Below are positions 7,800 to 16,994 of a stretch of 64,000 bases of DNA, piece after piece. Numbering within the stretch: position 1 is the first letter of the stretch; every line of letters starts with the position of its first letter. The translations under genes and the position numbers were made by a program. The notes below the pieces were generated by a model. It was not told where the DNA came from. It ran no database searches and was given only the letters and a program-made list of their open reading frames with translations. Origin of the DNA: Bradyrhizobium liaoningense. GTDB taxonomy: Bacteria; Pseudomonadota; Alphaproteobacteria; Rhizobiales; Xanthobacteraceae. Location: assembly GCF_018130785.1 (NCBI RefSeq), contig NZ_JAFCJT010000004.1, positions 337,104 to 401,103 of the forward strand. The letters run 5' to 3'.

Positions 7800-8609
7800 T
7801 CAGGCGGCCGCGGCCGTTCCGAGCGCCGGCACGCCCTCAGGCGCCGGCACGGGGATTCCGCCCATGACGTCGGAGGCTTCGAGATCGTAGAGCTCGCGCG
7901 CGACATGGTCGGTCAACTCGGCCGGCGCGCCGTCGAACACCACGCGACCCTGCGCCATGCCGATCAGGCGATCGCAATAGTTGCGGGCGAGATCGAGCGA
8001 ATGCAGGTTGCAGAGCACGGTGATGCCGAAATGCTTATTGATGCGCAGCAGCGCATCCATCACGATCTTGGTGTTGCGCGGGTCGAGCGAGGCGATCGGC
8101 TCGTCGGCAAGGATGATGTCGGGCTGCTGCACCAGTGCGCGGGCGATCGCCACACGCTGCTGCTGACCGCCGGAGAGCTGGTCGGCGCGCTGGGCCGCGA
8201 GCGAGGCGATATCGAACTGCTCGAGCGCCGACATCGCCAGCGCCTTGTCCTGCTCGGGCCAGGTCTGCGTGAGAGAACGCCAGGCCGGCATGGTGGCAAG
8301 GCGCCCCATCAGGACGTTGGTCAACACGTCGAGCCGGCCGACCAGGTTGAACTGCTGAAAAATCATCGCCGAACGCGCGCGCCACTGCCGCAGCTCCTTG
8401 CCGCGCAGCGCCGTGACGTCGAGGCCGTCGAACAGGATGCGGCCCTGCGTCGGCGTCGCCAGGCGATTGATCATGCGCAGCATGGTCGACTTGCCGGCGC
8501 CGGAGCGCCCGATCACACCGACGAACCCGCCGGGGGAGATTTGAAACGAAGCGTCGTCCACCGCCGCTTTTGCGCCGAAGCGGCACGTCAGACCTTCAAC
8601 CACCAGCAT
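7800..8609 (-). CDS. phnC: PhnC, phosphonate ABC transporter ATPase
   Basis: A 269-residue ABC ATPase with Walker A (GRSGAGKST), signature [15 protein letters not shown] and Walker B ([12 protein letters not shown]), and the family start [19 protein letters not shown]. First gene of the minus-strand transport operon. Its upstream region carries Pho-box-like repeats facing it. C-terminal residues past 250 are low-complexity (AAAA) and lie outside the catalytic core. Confidence 0.95.
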   Translation of the reverse strand: MLVVEGLTCRFGAKAAVDDASFQISPGGFVGVIGRSGAGKSTMLRMINRLATPTQGRILFDGLDVTALRGKELRQWRARSAMIFQQFNLVGRLDVLTNVLMGRLATMPAWRSLTQTWPEQDKALAMSALEQFDIASLAAQRADQLSGGQQQRVAIARALVQQPDIILADEPIASLDPRNTKIVMDALLRINKHFGITVLCNLHSLDLARNYCDRLIGMAQGRVVFDGAPAELTDHVARELYDLEASDVMGGIPVPAPEGVPALGTAAAA

Positions 8610-8652
8610 GCAGGGCTCCAGAGTAGCTGGAAACCACCGCTAACGCCGGCAC

Positions 8653-8670
8653 TTGACACTTGTGTGACAT
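8653..8670 (-). promoter_or_regulatory. Pho-box-like repeat facing phnC
   Basis: TTGACAC (8653-8659) and GTGACAT (8664-8670) are 11 bp apart on the plus strand; on the minus strand they read as ATGTCAC and GTGTCAA, close to the CTGTCAT half-site with a 4-bp spacer. The pair is 44 bp upstream of the phnC start, so it may activate phnC-D-E-E under phosphate limitation. Confidence 0.6.
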
Positions 8671-8707
8671 CGGCGTTGCGGTGCGGCGATCCTGCACACC
8701 TCATCCC

Positions 8708-8736
8708 CTGTCATTGCATCGTCATGACATTGTCAT
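8708..8736 (+). promoter_or_regulatory. Three-unit Pho box facing the acetyltransferase-phnM unit
   Basis: Three half-sites, CTGTCAT (8708), TCGTCAT (8719) and TTGTCAT (8730), recur at exactly 11-bp intervals. The first is identical to the Pho-box half-site consensus, and each shares GTCAT. The array points to the plus-strand gene that starts at 8784, about 48 bp downstream. It is the cleanest PhoB site in the window. Confidence 0.8.
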
Positions 8737-8783
8737 CAAGCCACTCGAAGAGGAACGCCCGCCCTCAAGCTTTCGGATGCAAC

Positions 8784-9455
8784 ATGGCCGGCAAGATGCT
8801 TTCGGTCGAACCGACCATCGACCCTTCGGCGAAGCTGCATGAGACCAGGCTCGGCACCTATACCGAAGTCGGCGCGCGCACGATCCTCACTGAAGTCACG
8901 ATGGGCGATTACTCCTATGTCGTGAACGACGCCCAGATCACCTACACTACGATCGGAAAATTCTGCTCGATCGCGGCGATGACCCGCATCAATCCCGGCA
9001 ATCATCCGATGCATCGCGCCACGCAGGCGCATTTCACCTATCGTTCCAGCGCCTATTTCCCCGGCGAGAGCGACGACACCGAGTTCTTCGACTGGCGGCG
9101 TCAGCATCACGTCCACATTGGCCACGACGTCTGGATCGGCCATGGCGCGATCGTGCTGCCGGGCCGCAACATCGGTACCGGCGCGGTGATCGCGGCCGGC
9201 GCCATCGTCACCAAGGACGTGCCGGCCTACACCATCGTCGCCGGCAATCCGGCGCGCATCGTGCGTCGCCGGTTCTCGGAAGACGTCGCCGGACGGTTGG
9301 CCCGGCTCGCCTGGTGGGACTGGGATCACGACAAATTGCGTGAAGCCCTGCCCGATTTCCGCAAGCTCGGGATTGAAGATTTCCTCTCGACATATGAAGG
9401 ACAGGCAGGCTCTCGCACCAAATCCCCTGCCAGCAAACGAAGCGCGGTCGCGTGA
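8784..9455 (+). CDS. Hexapeptide-repeat acetyltransferase of the phosphonate cluster
   Basis: A 223-residue left-handed beta-helix transferase. The body from about residue 20 to 165 shows [LIV]GxxxxI-type hexapeptide turns, and [19 protein letters not shown] and [22 protein letters not shown] are the usual xenobiotic/CysE-like acetyltransferase signatures. The ATG at 8784 is used; an upstream-extended frame has no support. Members of this subfamily sit repeatedly in C-P lyase clusters. The acceptor is unknown, and acetylation of an aminoalkylphosphonate or intermediate is a plausible inference. Its stop overlaps the phnM start (GTGA). Confidence 0.85.
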   Translation: MAGKMLSVEPTIDPSAKLHETRLGTYTEVGARTILTEVTMGDYSYVVNDAQITYTTIGKFCSIAAMTRINPGNHPMHRATQAHFTYRSSAYFPGESDDTEFFDWRRQHHVHIGHDVWIGHGAIVLPGRNIGTGAVIAAGAIVTKDVPAYTIVAGNPARIVRRRFSEDVAGRLARLAWWDWDHDKLREALPDFRKLGIEDFLSTYEGQAGSRTKSPASKRSAVA

Positions 9456-10645
9456 CAGACATCTTCCTCGAGGGCGGCCGGGCCCTGATCGGCTCCGAGC
9501 TCGTCGAAACTTCCGTGCTCGTGTCCGGAACGGATATTGCAGAGGTCGATGCCTCTCGCGGCCGTGCGCGGCTGGCGATCGATGCGTGCAACCTGCTGGT
9601 GCTGCCCGGCATCGTTGATCTGCATGGCGATGCCTTCGAGCGGCAGATGATGCCACGCGCCGGCGTCGACTTCCCGATCGACGTCGCACTCGCCGACAGC
9701 GACCGCCAGGCGATCAGCAACGGCATCACGACCGTCTTTCACGCCACGACCTGCTCATGGGAGCCGGGCCTGCGCAGCGTCGACAATGCGAGGGGCTTGA
9801 TGGAGGCGATCGAGCGGCAGCGCCCGCAATTCGCCGCCGACACCCGCTTCCATCTGCGGCACGAGACCTACAATCTCGATGCCGAGGCCGAGATCGGCCA
9901 GTGGCTCGCCGAGGGCCGCGTCGACCTGTTCGCCTTCAACGACCACATGGACGGCACGGTTGGGGACATGGCGAAGCCGCGCAAGCGCAACCGCATGGTG
10001 GAGCGCACCGGCCTCTCGGGCGAGGAATTCGACCGGCTGGTCGAGCGCGTGCTTTCGCGCGCCAGTGAAGTGCCGGCTTCCGTGTCGCGGCTTGCCGCGA
10101 CTGCGCGCGCGGCCGAGGTGCGGATGCTCTCGCATGACGATGCGACGCCGGCGATGCGGCAGGAATATCGCGCGCTGGGCGCTGACATCGCGGAGTTTCC
10201 GATCAACGAGGAGACCGCGCGGGCGGCTGCGGCTGCGGGCGATGCCATCGTCTACGGCGCGCCGAACGTCGTGCGCGGCGGCAGCCATACCGGCTGGACC
10301 CGGGCGTCCGACATGATCGCGAAAGGACTCTGCTCGGTGCTGGCGTCGGACTATTACTATCCCGCGCAGCTGCTCGCCGCGTTCCGCCTCGCCGCCGACG
10401 GCGTGCTGCCGCTGACCGAGGCCTGGAACCTGGTGTCCGCAGGACCGGCCCGCGCGACCGGCCTCACCGATCGCGGCGTGCTCGCGGAAGGACGCCGCGC
10501 CGACGTGCTGCTGGTCGACGACAGCGTGCCGTTGCGGCCGCGGCCGATTGCGGTGATATCAGGGGGAAAGCTCGTGCATCTCGCCGATGCGACGCGACTG
10601 CTCGCTGCGGCGGCGACGCCGCGCGAGGCTGTCGTCGTGGCATAA
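9452..10645 (+). CDS. phnM: PhnM, ribosyl-triphosphate phosphonate diphosphatase
   Basis: A 397-residue amidohydrolase-superfamily protein that removes pyrophosphate from 5-triphosphoribosyl 1-phosphonate to give the PhnJ substrate. The metal-binding segment [20 protein letters not shown] has the HGD in place of HxH that marks PhnM, and the later HDDATP and ASDYYYPAQ segments are also family features. The start is a GTG that overlaps the acetyltransferase stop. It is separated from the rest of the C-P lyase genes but shares Pho control with the transporter. Confidence 0.94.
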   Translation: MTDIFLEGGRALIGSELVETSVLVSGTDIAEVDASRGRARLAIDACNLLVLPGIVDLHGDAFERQMMPRAGVDFPIDVALADSDRQAISNGITTVFHATTCSWEPGLRSVDNARGLMEAIERQRPQFAADTRFHLRHETYNLDAEAEIGQWLAEGRVDLFAFNDHMDGTVGDMAKPRKRNRMVERTGLSGEEFDRLVERVLSRASEVPASVSRLAATARAAEVRMLSHDDATPAMRQEYRALGADIAEFPINEETARAAAAAGDAIVYGAPNVVRGGSHTGWTRASDMIAKGLCSVLASDYYYPAQLLAAFRLAADGVLPLTEAWNLVSAGPARATGLTDRGVLAEGRRADVLLVDDSVPLRPRPIAVISGGKLVHLADATRLLAAAATPREAVVVA

Positions 10646-10663
10646 ACCGGTTATGTTCGGGCA

Positions 10664-11362
10664 ATGACAGGTTTTCCCCGCTACGCGATCTATTTTGCCG
10701 CCGGCGCCGACAGCGCCCTCTCCCGCTTCGGCGCCGGGCTGCTCGGCTATGATGCCCACACCGGGAACGAGGTGCCGTTCCCGCACGAAGCGCTGCATGT
10801 CGCGCCGGACTGGCGCGACGTCAGCGCCGATCCCCGCAAATACGGCTTTCACGCCACGCTGAAGGCACCGATGGCGTTGGCGGCCGGCAGAGCTGAAGCC
10901 GAGCTCGTCGCAGCCTGCGCGGCATTTGCCGGCAAGGTGCGGCCGATGCCGTCGATCCGCCCGGTCGTCGATTCCATCAGCGGCTTCATTGCGGTGATCC
11001 CGGCCGAGCCGGTGGATGCGCTCCAGCAATTTGCCGCCGATTGCGTCCGCGAATTCGATGACTTCCGCTCGCCCATGACGGCGGAAGACCGCGCGCGCCG
11101 GAGGCCCGAGAAGCTCAGCGAGCGGCAACGCGACTATCTCGATTGCTGGGGCTACCCCTACGTGATGGAAGAATTCCGCTTCCACATGACGCTGACCGGC
11201 CGGCTGGACGCGGAGCGGCGCGGGCCGATTCTGGAGATGCTGAGGGGAAGATTTGCGGCGCTCGATCTCAATACGCTCGCGGTCGATCGTATCGCGCTGT
11301 TCAAGCAGGATGACGCCAACGCGCGCTTCCGCGTCATCGATGAATGGGCTTTGACGCGATAG
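10664..11362 (+). CDS. DUF1045 protein with 2H-phosphoesterase motifs
   Basis: A 232-residue protein of the phosphonate-linked DUF1045 family. Two HxT motifs, H63-A-T65 (FHATLKAP) and H174-M-T176 (FHMTLTGR), are spaced as in the 2H (LigT/cyclic phosphodiesterase) superfamily, whose members act on 2',3'- or 1'',2''-cyclic phosphates. It starts 18 nt after phnM, so it should be co-expressed with it. C-P lyase yields a ribose 1,2-cyclic 5-bisphosphate that PhnP opens in E. coli. No phnP is visible here, so this protein could do that step; this is inference. Confidence 0.85.
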   Translation: MTGFPRYAIYFAAGADSALSRFGAGLLGYDAHTGNEVPFPHEALHVAPDWRDVSADPRKYGFHATLKAPMALAAGRAEAELVAACAAFAGKVRPMPSIRPVVDSISGFIAVIPAEPVDALQQFAADCVREFDDFRSPMTAEDRARRRPEKLSERQRDYLDCWGYPYVMEEFRFHMTLTGRLDAERRGPILEMLRGRFAALDLNTLAVDRIALFKQDDANARFRVIDEWALTR

Positions 11363-11365
11363 GCT

Positions 11366-12079
11366 TCAACGCCAGCTCGCTAGATTGAAGGCGAGCGCCA
11401 CGACGCCAACCAGAATGAGGCTGGTCGCCCAGATTGCATCCAGATTGAACCAGCTTCGCGAGACGAACCTCAATCCCAGATAGCGGTAGACCAGCCACGC
11501 CAGACATCCGCCGACGCTGACCATGGCGGTCACGTGTACCAGGGACACCACGACCGCCATCCCGAGACTTGTCTTCATCAGCACGCCCGCGGCCTCATGG
11601 CCGGCATCGAGTTCGAAGGCCCGACAGAGCCCGAGATAGATCGGCACGAGCATCAAGGCGGCGCCGTGAGCAATGGCGACGGCAAACGACCAGAGCGCCA
11701 GTTGCGTTGGCGGAATCCGTGCCAGCGCGCGCGGATGGCGCCGCGCGATCAACCGATAGACTCCGAAGCCGATGACGAGAAGGCTCGCGCCGAGCTGGAT
11801 CGAACGCTGCCACTCGGCCAGCACGAGCAGGAACGCGAATGGCAGCAACACGAGAAGCGTTGCCAGGAGATGTCCGGTCGCCAGCGCCCACAACGCGCGG
11901 AAGAGCGCACGCGGGCTCTTGTCCATGAGCCCGGCCGAAACGGCGAGCGGCCATCCCATTCCCGGATTGACGCCGTGATAGAAGCCGCTCGCAACCAGAG
12001 CCAGCCAGAGCCAGCTCAGCGTCCAACTCCCAGGCTGCCAGTCTAGACCGACGGGTAGCAAAAGGAGTCCGTCGAACAA
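11366..12079 (-). CDS. Polytopic membrane protein linked to selenium-binding protein
   Basis: A protein of up to 237 residues with about six hydrophobic segments. I do not recognise a named family. The N-terminal segment GFYHGVNPGMGWPLAVSAGL, with a histidine and an NPGMGW turn in a membrane helix, and a second helix with AIAHGAALMLVP resemble the histidine-bearing helices of NicO/UreH/LysE-like metal exporters. The frame overlaps the end of the upstream gene by up to 37 nt; the start codon is probably a TTG at 12079 or 12061, so the N-terminus is uncertain. Close coupling to the upstream gene suggests a joint role. Confidence 0.7.
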   Translation of the reverse strand: MFDGLLLLPVGLDWQPGSWTLSWLWLALVASGFYHGVNPGMGWPLAVSAGLMDKSPRALFRALWALATGHLLATLLVLLPFAFLLVLAEWQRSIQLGASLLVIGFGVYRLIARRHPRALARIPPTQLALWSFAVAIAHGAALMLVPIYLGLCRAFELDAGHEAAGVLMKTSLGMAVVVSLVHVTAMVSVGGCLAWLVYRYLGLRFVSRSWFNLDAIWATSLILVGVVALAFNLASWR

Positions 12080-13443
12080 TCGCCGCCCTCCAGCCTGATC
12101 TGGTGCGCGCGGTATCCGTCGGGGAAGCTCACGAAATAGTCCTTGGCGAGCTCGAGGCCGCCGTCGCGGCCGACATTGGCCATGACTTCCACACCCGGAA
12201 CGCCGTCGGGGTAGAACTGGTCATCCCAGGTGGAATACAGCGAATTGGTCCAGTACACGCGCCTGCCGTCGCGGCTGATCTCGACCATCTGCGGACCGGC
12301 CGCAAATGCCTTGCCGTTCGGATGGGGCGTGCGGCGCGCGATGCCGCCGATGTGAACCGAGCCCGCAAGCTTCGGCTTTCGCGGATCACTCACATCGTAC
12401 TGGCGCATTTCACCCGTGCCCCAGCACGAGACATAGAGAAACCGGTCATCCATCGACAGATCGATGTCGGTCACCAGCGGTGGCACGGCGCCAAAGCCCT
12501 GCAGCAGCGGCGGGAGCTGTTCCTTTGGTGCGGGCTCGGGTGGGATCGTCGCCGTCTTCTCCGCATGGAATTTTCCACCTTCGCGCCACCAGGTCCAAAT
12601 CGATGCTTCGAGATTCGTGGTGTCGACCACGACGCCTACGAAGCCGTATTCGCGAACCGGATCATGGGCGGGCCGCACCTCCAGCGCCATCTGATGATTG
12701 GCGCCGAGGTCGATGGTCTGCACGTTGCGGCGGGCGCGGAGATCCCAGAAGTGGAGACGATGGCCATATTTGTTCGCCAGCAGATCTTCCGGGACGATCC
12801 CGTTCTCGAACTGCGGCGGCAATGCCCATTCGCTCGTCACCATGTAGTCGCGCGGCAGGTTCCACCAGAAATCATAGTGCAGCGTCTGCGGACCGCGATC
12901 GATCTCCCACCGTCCAAGGACCTCGAACGTCTCGCAATCCATGATGAAGACGCCTGGAGGCCCATTGGTGCCGTCCTTGCCGCCGCCGCCCAGCGTGCTC
13001 ACATAGACGCCGTCCGGCCCGCAATGGATGGTGTGTGGCCGTGAGTAGCCGGTCTTTTTGAAGATTTCCTCGGGCTCGATGATCTTGTGGATCTTGGCCT
13101 TGGTCGGATCGGGCTTGGTATCGATGATGTAGATCCGCGACGAGCGTATCCCGGGGATGATGAGATAGCGCCGCTCGATGAAGGCATGTCCGGCGAGCGG
13201 CGACAAGGCCGAGGAGCAGGCATTCCAGCCGAAGTGATGAAACTCATCGCCCTTGTTGGGCATCGTCACCGTGTGGACGATTTGGCTGTAGGTCGGCGAT
13301 CCCGGCTTGACGTCGATGACCGCGAGAGCATCCGGCTTTGAGAAATCCGGACTGAGCAGCAGCGTGTAGGCAAAGTTCTCCGCCGGTGCTTCCATCGCCA
13401 GCTTGGGCGATGCGTGAAAGGTGGGATCCGGCCTCATCGTCAT
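12043..13443 (-). CDS. Selenium-binding protein 56 / methanethiol oxidase family protein
   Basis: A 466-residue seven-bladed-propeller-type SBP56 protein. The ATG at 13443 is chosen because AGGGAGGCAG precedes it; a longer frame to 13536 lacks support. Family segments are VHTVTMPNKGDEFHHFGWNA, RPHTIHCGPDGVYVSTLGG and DIDLSMDDRFLYVSCWGTGEM. Bacterial members (MtoX) oxidise methanethiol to formaldehyde, sulfide and peroxide and use copper. The CSSC motif of human SBP1 is CSSA here, so only the first, selenium-binding cysteine remains. There is no obvious export signal and no SCO/MauG neighbour as in known mtoX loci. Confidence 0.88.
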   Translation of the reverse strand: MTMRPDPTFHASPKLAMEAPAENFAYTLLLSPDFSKPDALAVIDVKPGSPTYSQIVHTVTMPNKGDEFHHFGWNACSSALSPLAGHAFIERRYLIIPGIRSSRIYIIDTKPDPTKAKIHKIIEPEEIFKKTGYSRPHTIHCGPDGVYVSTLGGGGKDGTNGPPGVFIMDCETFEVLGRWEIDRGPQTLHYDFWWNLPRDYMVTSEWALPPQFENGIVPEDLLANKYGHRLHFWDLRARRNVQTIDLGANHQMALEVRPAHDPVREYGFVGVVVDTTNLEASIWTWWREGGKFHAEKTATIPPEPAPKEQLPPLLQGFGAVPPLVTDIDLSMDDRFLYVSCWGTGEMRQYDVSDPRKPKLAGSVHIGGIARRTPHPNGKAFAAGPQMVEISRDGRRVYWTNSLYSTWDDQFYPDGVPGVEVMANVGRDGGLELAKDYFVSFPDGYRAHQIRLEGGDCSTDSFCYPSV

Positions 13444-13664
13444 GGCACTGCCTCCCTGTTCTGTCGGTTCGCGCCAGCCTGGTCCGGGATAGCGGCGTAA
13501 TGAAGAACTGTTGCGCGATGTCTTGAGATGCTCCACGGGGCTGGTTGGCGAGCGTACAATATGTCATCGCCGGGCCGCGGGAAACGGTCCGAGCCGCGCT
13601 AATTCGACGCCATCAGCCGGATGGAAGCCGGCGGGATCAGGCTCGTGCGCACCTCACACTCGGC

Positions 13665-13687
13665 GTCGCCCCCGCGTAGGCGGGGAC
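13665..13687. repeat. Short GC-rich palindromic intergenic element
   Basis: GTCGCCCCCGC and GGCGGGGAC form an imperfect inverted repeat around GTA, in the 281-bp space between the SBP56 gene and the next minus-strand gene. It resembles the CCCCGC-GGCGGGG intergenic elements common in rhizobia. Nothing else was seen in this gap. Confidence 0.4.
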
Positions 13688-13724
13688 TGCCGAGAGGCCT
13701 GGCGACAACCGAATGGGTGCGGCG

Positions 13725-14666
13725 CTACTTCCCCCACCGCAACGCCAGCGCATCCCGCTCCTTGGCCAGCTCCAGCAGACCTGCGCGCGTCGCCGGGTGC
13801 AACGGCTGCAGCGGATGCCGCACGGCGTCCGATTTGATCACGCCGCCGGCCTGCATCATGACCTTGCAGGCGCTAAGGCCGCATTGGCGGTTCTCGTAGT
13901 TGATCAGCGGCAGCCAGCGCTCATAGGCGGCCTTCGCCTCCTCGCGTTTGCCGGCGAAATAGGGATCGATGATCTGGCGGATGCCGTCGGGATAGCCGCC
14001 GCCGGTCATCGCGCCGGTGGCGCCGGCGTCGAGATCGGCGAGCAGCGTGATCGCCTCCTCGCCGTCCCACGGTCCCTCGATGTCCTTGCCACCCGCTTCG
14101 ATCAGGCTGCGCAGCTTGGAAGCGGCGCCCGGCACCTCGATCTTGAAATAGCGGATGTTGGCGAAGTCGCGCGCCAGCCGCGACAGCAGCTCGACCGACA
14201 GCGGAGTGCCCGCGACCGGTGCGTCCTGGATCATGATCGGAATGGTGATCGCGCCGGAGAGCACCTTGAAGAATTCGACGATGCCTTTCTCGGGCACGCG
14301 GAAGGTCGCGCCGTGATAGGGCGGCATCACCATCACCATGGCAGCGCCCGCCGCCTCGGCCTGCTTGCTGCGCGCGGCGCAGACGGCCGAGCTGAAATGG
14401 GTGGTGGTGACGATGACGGGAACCCGACCCGCGACATGCTCCAGCACCGCATGCATCACGGTCTCGCGCTCGGCATCGGTGAGCACGAACTGCTCGGAGA
14501 AATTGGCGAGGATGCAGAGGCCATTCGAGCCGGCATCGATCATGAAATCGATGCAGCGGCGCTGGCCCTCGAGGTCGAGCTCACCGCGCTCGTCGAAGAT
14601 GGTGGGCGCGACCGGAAACACGCCGCGATAGGGGCGCTGGGCCTTGTGTTGTGGCGTGACCGGCAT
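13725..14666 (-). CDS. DHDPS/NAL-family lyase, possible keto-deoxy-sugar-acid dehydratase
   Basis: A 313-residue TIM-barrel of the dihydrodipicolinate synthase family. The ATG at 14666 has GGATGGAGAG upstream; ATG 14678 is the alternative. The Schiff-base lysine is K175 in YFKIEVPG. The GTTGE motif of true DHDPS is replaced by ANFSEQF, and K175 is followed by E177. A K-x-E pair with a SEQF-type loop is what I recall for 2-keto-3-deoxy-L-arabonate dehydratases, so a dehydratase of a sugar-acid pathway is more likely than lysine synthesis. No sugar-acid gene neighbours support this directly. Confidence 0.8.
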   Translation of the reverse strand: MPVTPQHKAQRPYRGVFPVAPTIFDERGELDLEGQRRCIDFMIDAGSNGLCILANFSEQFVLTDAERETVMHAVLEHVAGRVPVIVTTTHFSSAVCAARSKQAEAAGAAMVMVMPPYHGATFRVPEKGIVEFFKVLSGAITIPIMIQDAPVAGTPLSVELLSRLARDFANIRYFKIEVPGAASKLRSLIEAGGKDIEGPWDGEEAITLLADLDAGATGAMTGGGYPDGIRQIIDPYFAGKREEAKAAYERWLPLINYENRQCGLSACKVMMQAGGVIKSDAVRHPLQPLHPATRAGLLELAKERDALALRWGK

Positions 14667-14795
14667 CGAACTCTCCATCCCTGATGTGGCTTACGTCTGT
14701 CGCAGCGCTCGCGGAGCGAGGCGTCACAGATGTACTCGCCGCGCGAAGCGGCGGCAATGCCGTTCGCGCGACGCCGGGATGGATGAGTATCGAAG

Positions 14796-16877
14796 TTATG
14801 CGGTCTTCACGGCCCCCAAAAAGCCCTCGACCGCGACGCGGAGACGATCGGCATCGGCCGACATCTTCTTCACGGATTCGGACAGCACCGTGCCGGCGTT
14901 ACCGGTTTCCTGGTTGAGCCTGGCGACGCTGCCGATGGTGTCGGTGACCTCGCGGGTCCCCTGGGCTGCCTGCTGGAAGTTGCGCGAGATCTCGGTGGTG
15001 GCCGCGCGCTGCTGCTCGACCGCGGCAGCAATCGCCGTCATCTTCTCGTCGATGCCGCTGATGGCGCCCCCGATCGAGCGGATAGCGGTCACGGCCTGGC
15101 CGGTCGCGCCCTGGATCTCCTCGACCTGGCGCGAGATTTCCTCGGTTGCGGTTGCGGTCTGCGCCGCGAGGCTCTTGACCTCGCCGGCGACCACGGCAAA
15201 GCCGCGGCCTGCCTCGCCGGCACGCGCCGCCTCAATGGTGGCGTTCAACGCCAGCAGATTGGTCTGACCGGCGATGGCGTTGATCATCTTCACGACCTCG
15301 CCGATGCGGCTCGCGGTCTGGTCGAGGATTTCGACCGTCGCGTTGGTCCGCTCGGCCTGCGAGACGGCCTCGCGGGCCTCGCGGGCGCTCGACTGCACCT
15401 GCGCGGAGATCTCGCCGACGGACGCGGAGAGTTCCTCGGTCGCGGCGGCGATGGTCTCGAGATTGTTGGTGGCCTGTTCCGCCGCGGAAGAGACCGCCGC
15501 GGTCTGGCTGGTCGACTCGGATACCAGCGTACGCACGTCGGTCGCCGTCGCATCGAGCTCCCGCGTCGACGCAGCGACGCTGTGGATCACCGCCTGCACG
15601 GTGTCGTCAAAGCCGCGGCAGGCCTCGTCCACGGTGCCGGAACGGGCAAGCTGCAAGGCCTGCTGCGATTCGCGCTCCTGGCCCAGACGCTCGGCAGTCG
15701 CCGCGCTCTCGCGCAGGCTTTCGAGCGCGGCAGCCATGGTGCCGAACTCGTCGGGATGCCGGGCTTGCGGCACCGGTGTCGCATAGTCGCGCGCGCCGAT
15801 CCGCGCGATGGCGTCGAGAATGGCGCGGACCGGGCGCATCAGGCGATTGCGCACGACGTACACGCCGGCCATGGTCACGGCGAGCGCCAGCAGGAACGCG
15901 AGCGACTGCACCACGAGGTTGGTGAGCGCCTTGTCCTGAACCGTCTCCGCGCGGGCGATCGACTGGTCCAGCGCCTTGTTCGCGACCGCGACGATGGACG
16001 CGAACGGCGACTGGCAGAGCGTATTCCACTCCGAGGCGGGCATCGCGGGCTTGCCGCTGCCGTCGAAATTCTTGGTGAGATCGCCGATCTGCTTGAGGAC
16101 GCCGTCGGTCTTGGCCTTCGCGTCCGTTGCTGCGGTCACCAATTCCGCCGTCACGTCGGGGGCAGCCAGCAACTCGGTCATGCCGGCCCAGCCGGAGGTG
16201 ATGGTGCCGTCCCATTGCGCCACGGACCGCTTCTGGGCGTCATCGAGCGGCTTGCTGGTGTTGACGTTCGAGCGAAGCGACGAGCAATGGATTCCATAAC
16301 GGTCGCGCACCTGCCAGGCGAAGCGACGGACCTGGATCATGCGGGCGATGTAGGGGTCGTTCATCCAGGCGCGGTTCGACACCGCGGTGGAGGCCAGGTT
16401 CGCGGTGTCGATCACCTTGGTGACCGCATCGTACCAGGAATTGGTTCGCTCGATCTTGCGCTCGGTGCGCGGGCGCTTGGCCTCGTCGTAGAACAACTGG
16501 AATTGCGGCGCGGCGTCGTTCCAGCGCTGCTTCAACGTGCTGGCGAGTTCGTCGCGACGGGCGAATTCGATGGTGGCAAGCGCGGCGCTGATCCCGTCAT
16601 AACCGCCCTGCTCGGCCTTCTCCGCCGCCTCGAGCTTGGCACGCGGATCGTCCTCGCCGAGGATCGCGCTCTGGGCATCGCCGCGATTATTGCGCAGGGC
16701 GAGCACGCCATGGAAGATCGCCTTGTCAGCGGCGGCAAGCCGCGCGGTCTCGAGACTGTCGCGGTAGCGGCCGAAGGCACCGAACATCTGGATTGCCGTC
16801 GAGGCCAGCGCGCCGGCGGCCAGCAGCGCCATCAGCGTCAGGAGAAGCGAGCTTACCGATTTCTTAAACATGGACAT
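14796..16877 (-). CDS. Methyl-accepting chemotaxis protein
   Basis: A 693-residue transducer. An N-terminal membrane helix ([18 protein letters not shown], about residues 8-27) is followed by a periplasmic sensor region to about 320, a second membrane helix ([18 protein letters not shown]), a HAMP region, and a cytoplasmic signalling domain. The hairpin tip [20 protein letters not shown] and the adjacent [14 protein letters not shown] are the CheA/CheW contact. No C-terminal CheR/CheB pentapeptide is present. The start at 16877 removes 15 residues that are not hydrophobic. The ligand is unknown. Confidence 0.93.
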   Translation of the reverse strand: MSMFKKSVSSLLLTLMALLAAGALASTAIQMFGAFGRYRDSLETARLAAADKAIFHGVLALRNNRGDAQSAILGEDDPRAKLEAAEKAEQGGYDGISAALATIEFARRDELASTLKQRWNDAAPQFQLFYDEAKRPRTERKIERTNSWYDAVTKVIDTANLASTAVSNRAWMNDPYIARMIQVRRFAWQVRDRYGIHCSSLRSNVNTSKPLDDAQKRSVAQWDGTITSGWAGMTELLAAPDVTAELVTAATDAKAKTDGVLKQIGDLTKNFDGSGKPAMPASEWNTLCQSPFASIVAVANKALDQSIARAETVQDKALTNLVVQSLAFLLALAVTMAGVYVVRNRLMRPVRAILDAIARIGARDYATPVPQARHPDEFGTMAAALESLRESAATAERLGQERESQQALQLARSGTVDEACRGFDDTVQAVIHSVAASTRELDATATDVRTLVSESTSQTAAVSSAAEQATNNLETIAAATEELSASVGEISAQVQSSAREAREAVSQAERTNATVEILDQTASRIGEVVKMINAIAGQTNLLALNATIEAARAGEAGRGFAVVAGEVKSLAAQTATATEEISRQVEEIQGATGQAVTAIRSIGGAISGIDEKMTAIAAAVEQQRAATTEISRNFQQAAQGTREVTDTIGSVARLNQETGNAGTVLSESVKKMSADADRLRVAVEGFLGAVKTA

Positions 16878-16994
16878 GGGGGGCCTGCAATTACACTTGC
16901 TGGCCACCCTGCCCTGCGACATGCCAAGGATCGGTTAAGGTTTTAGTCAAATTGCCGGGAGCTCGCGGTCTGCCGCGCCTTTGCGCTAGCGAAA

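Noticed and set aside
7758..8783. A plus-strand frame that extends the acetyltransferase by 340 codons
   Set aside because: It runs antisense through phnC and across the Pho boxes; the added part has arginine/histidine-rich shadow composition and the family starts near 8784.
13725..14666. Housekeeping dapA (lysine synthesis)
   Set aside because: The GTTGE motif is missing and the active-site lysine has the K-x-E pattern; neighbours are not lysine genes.
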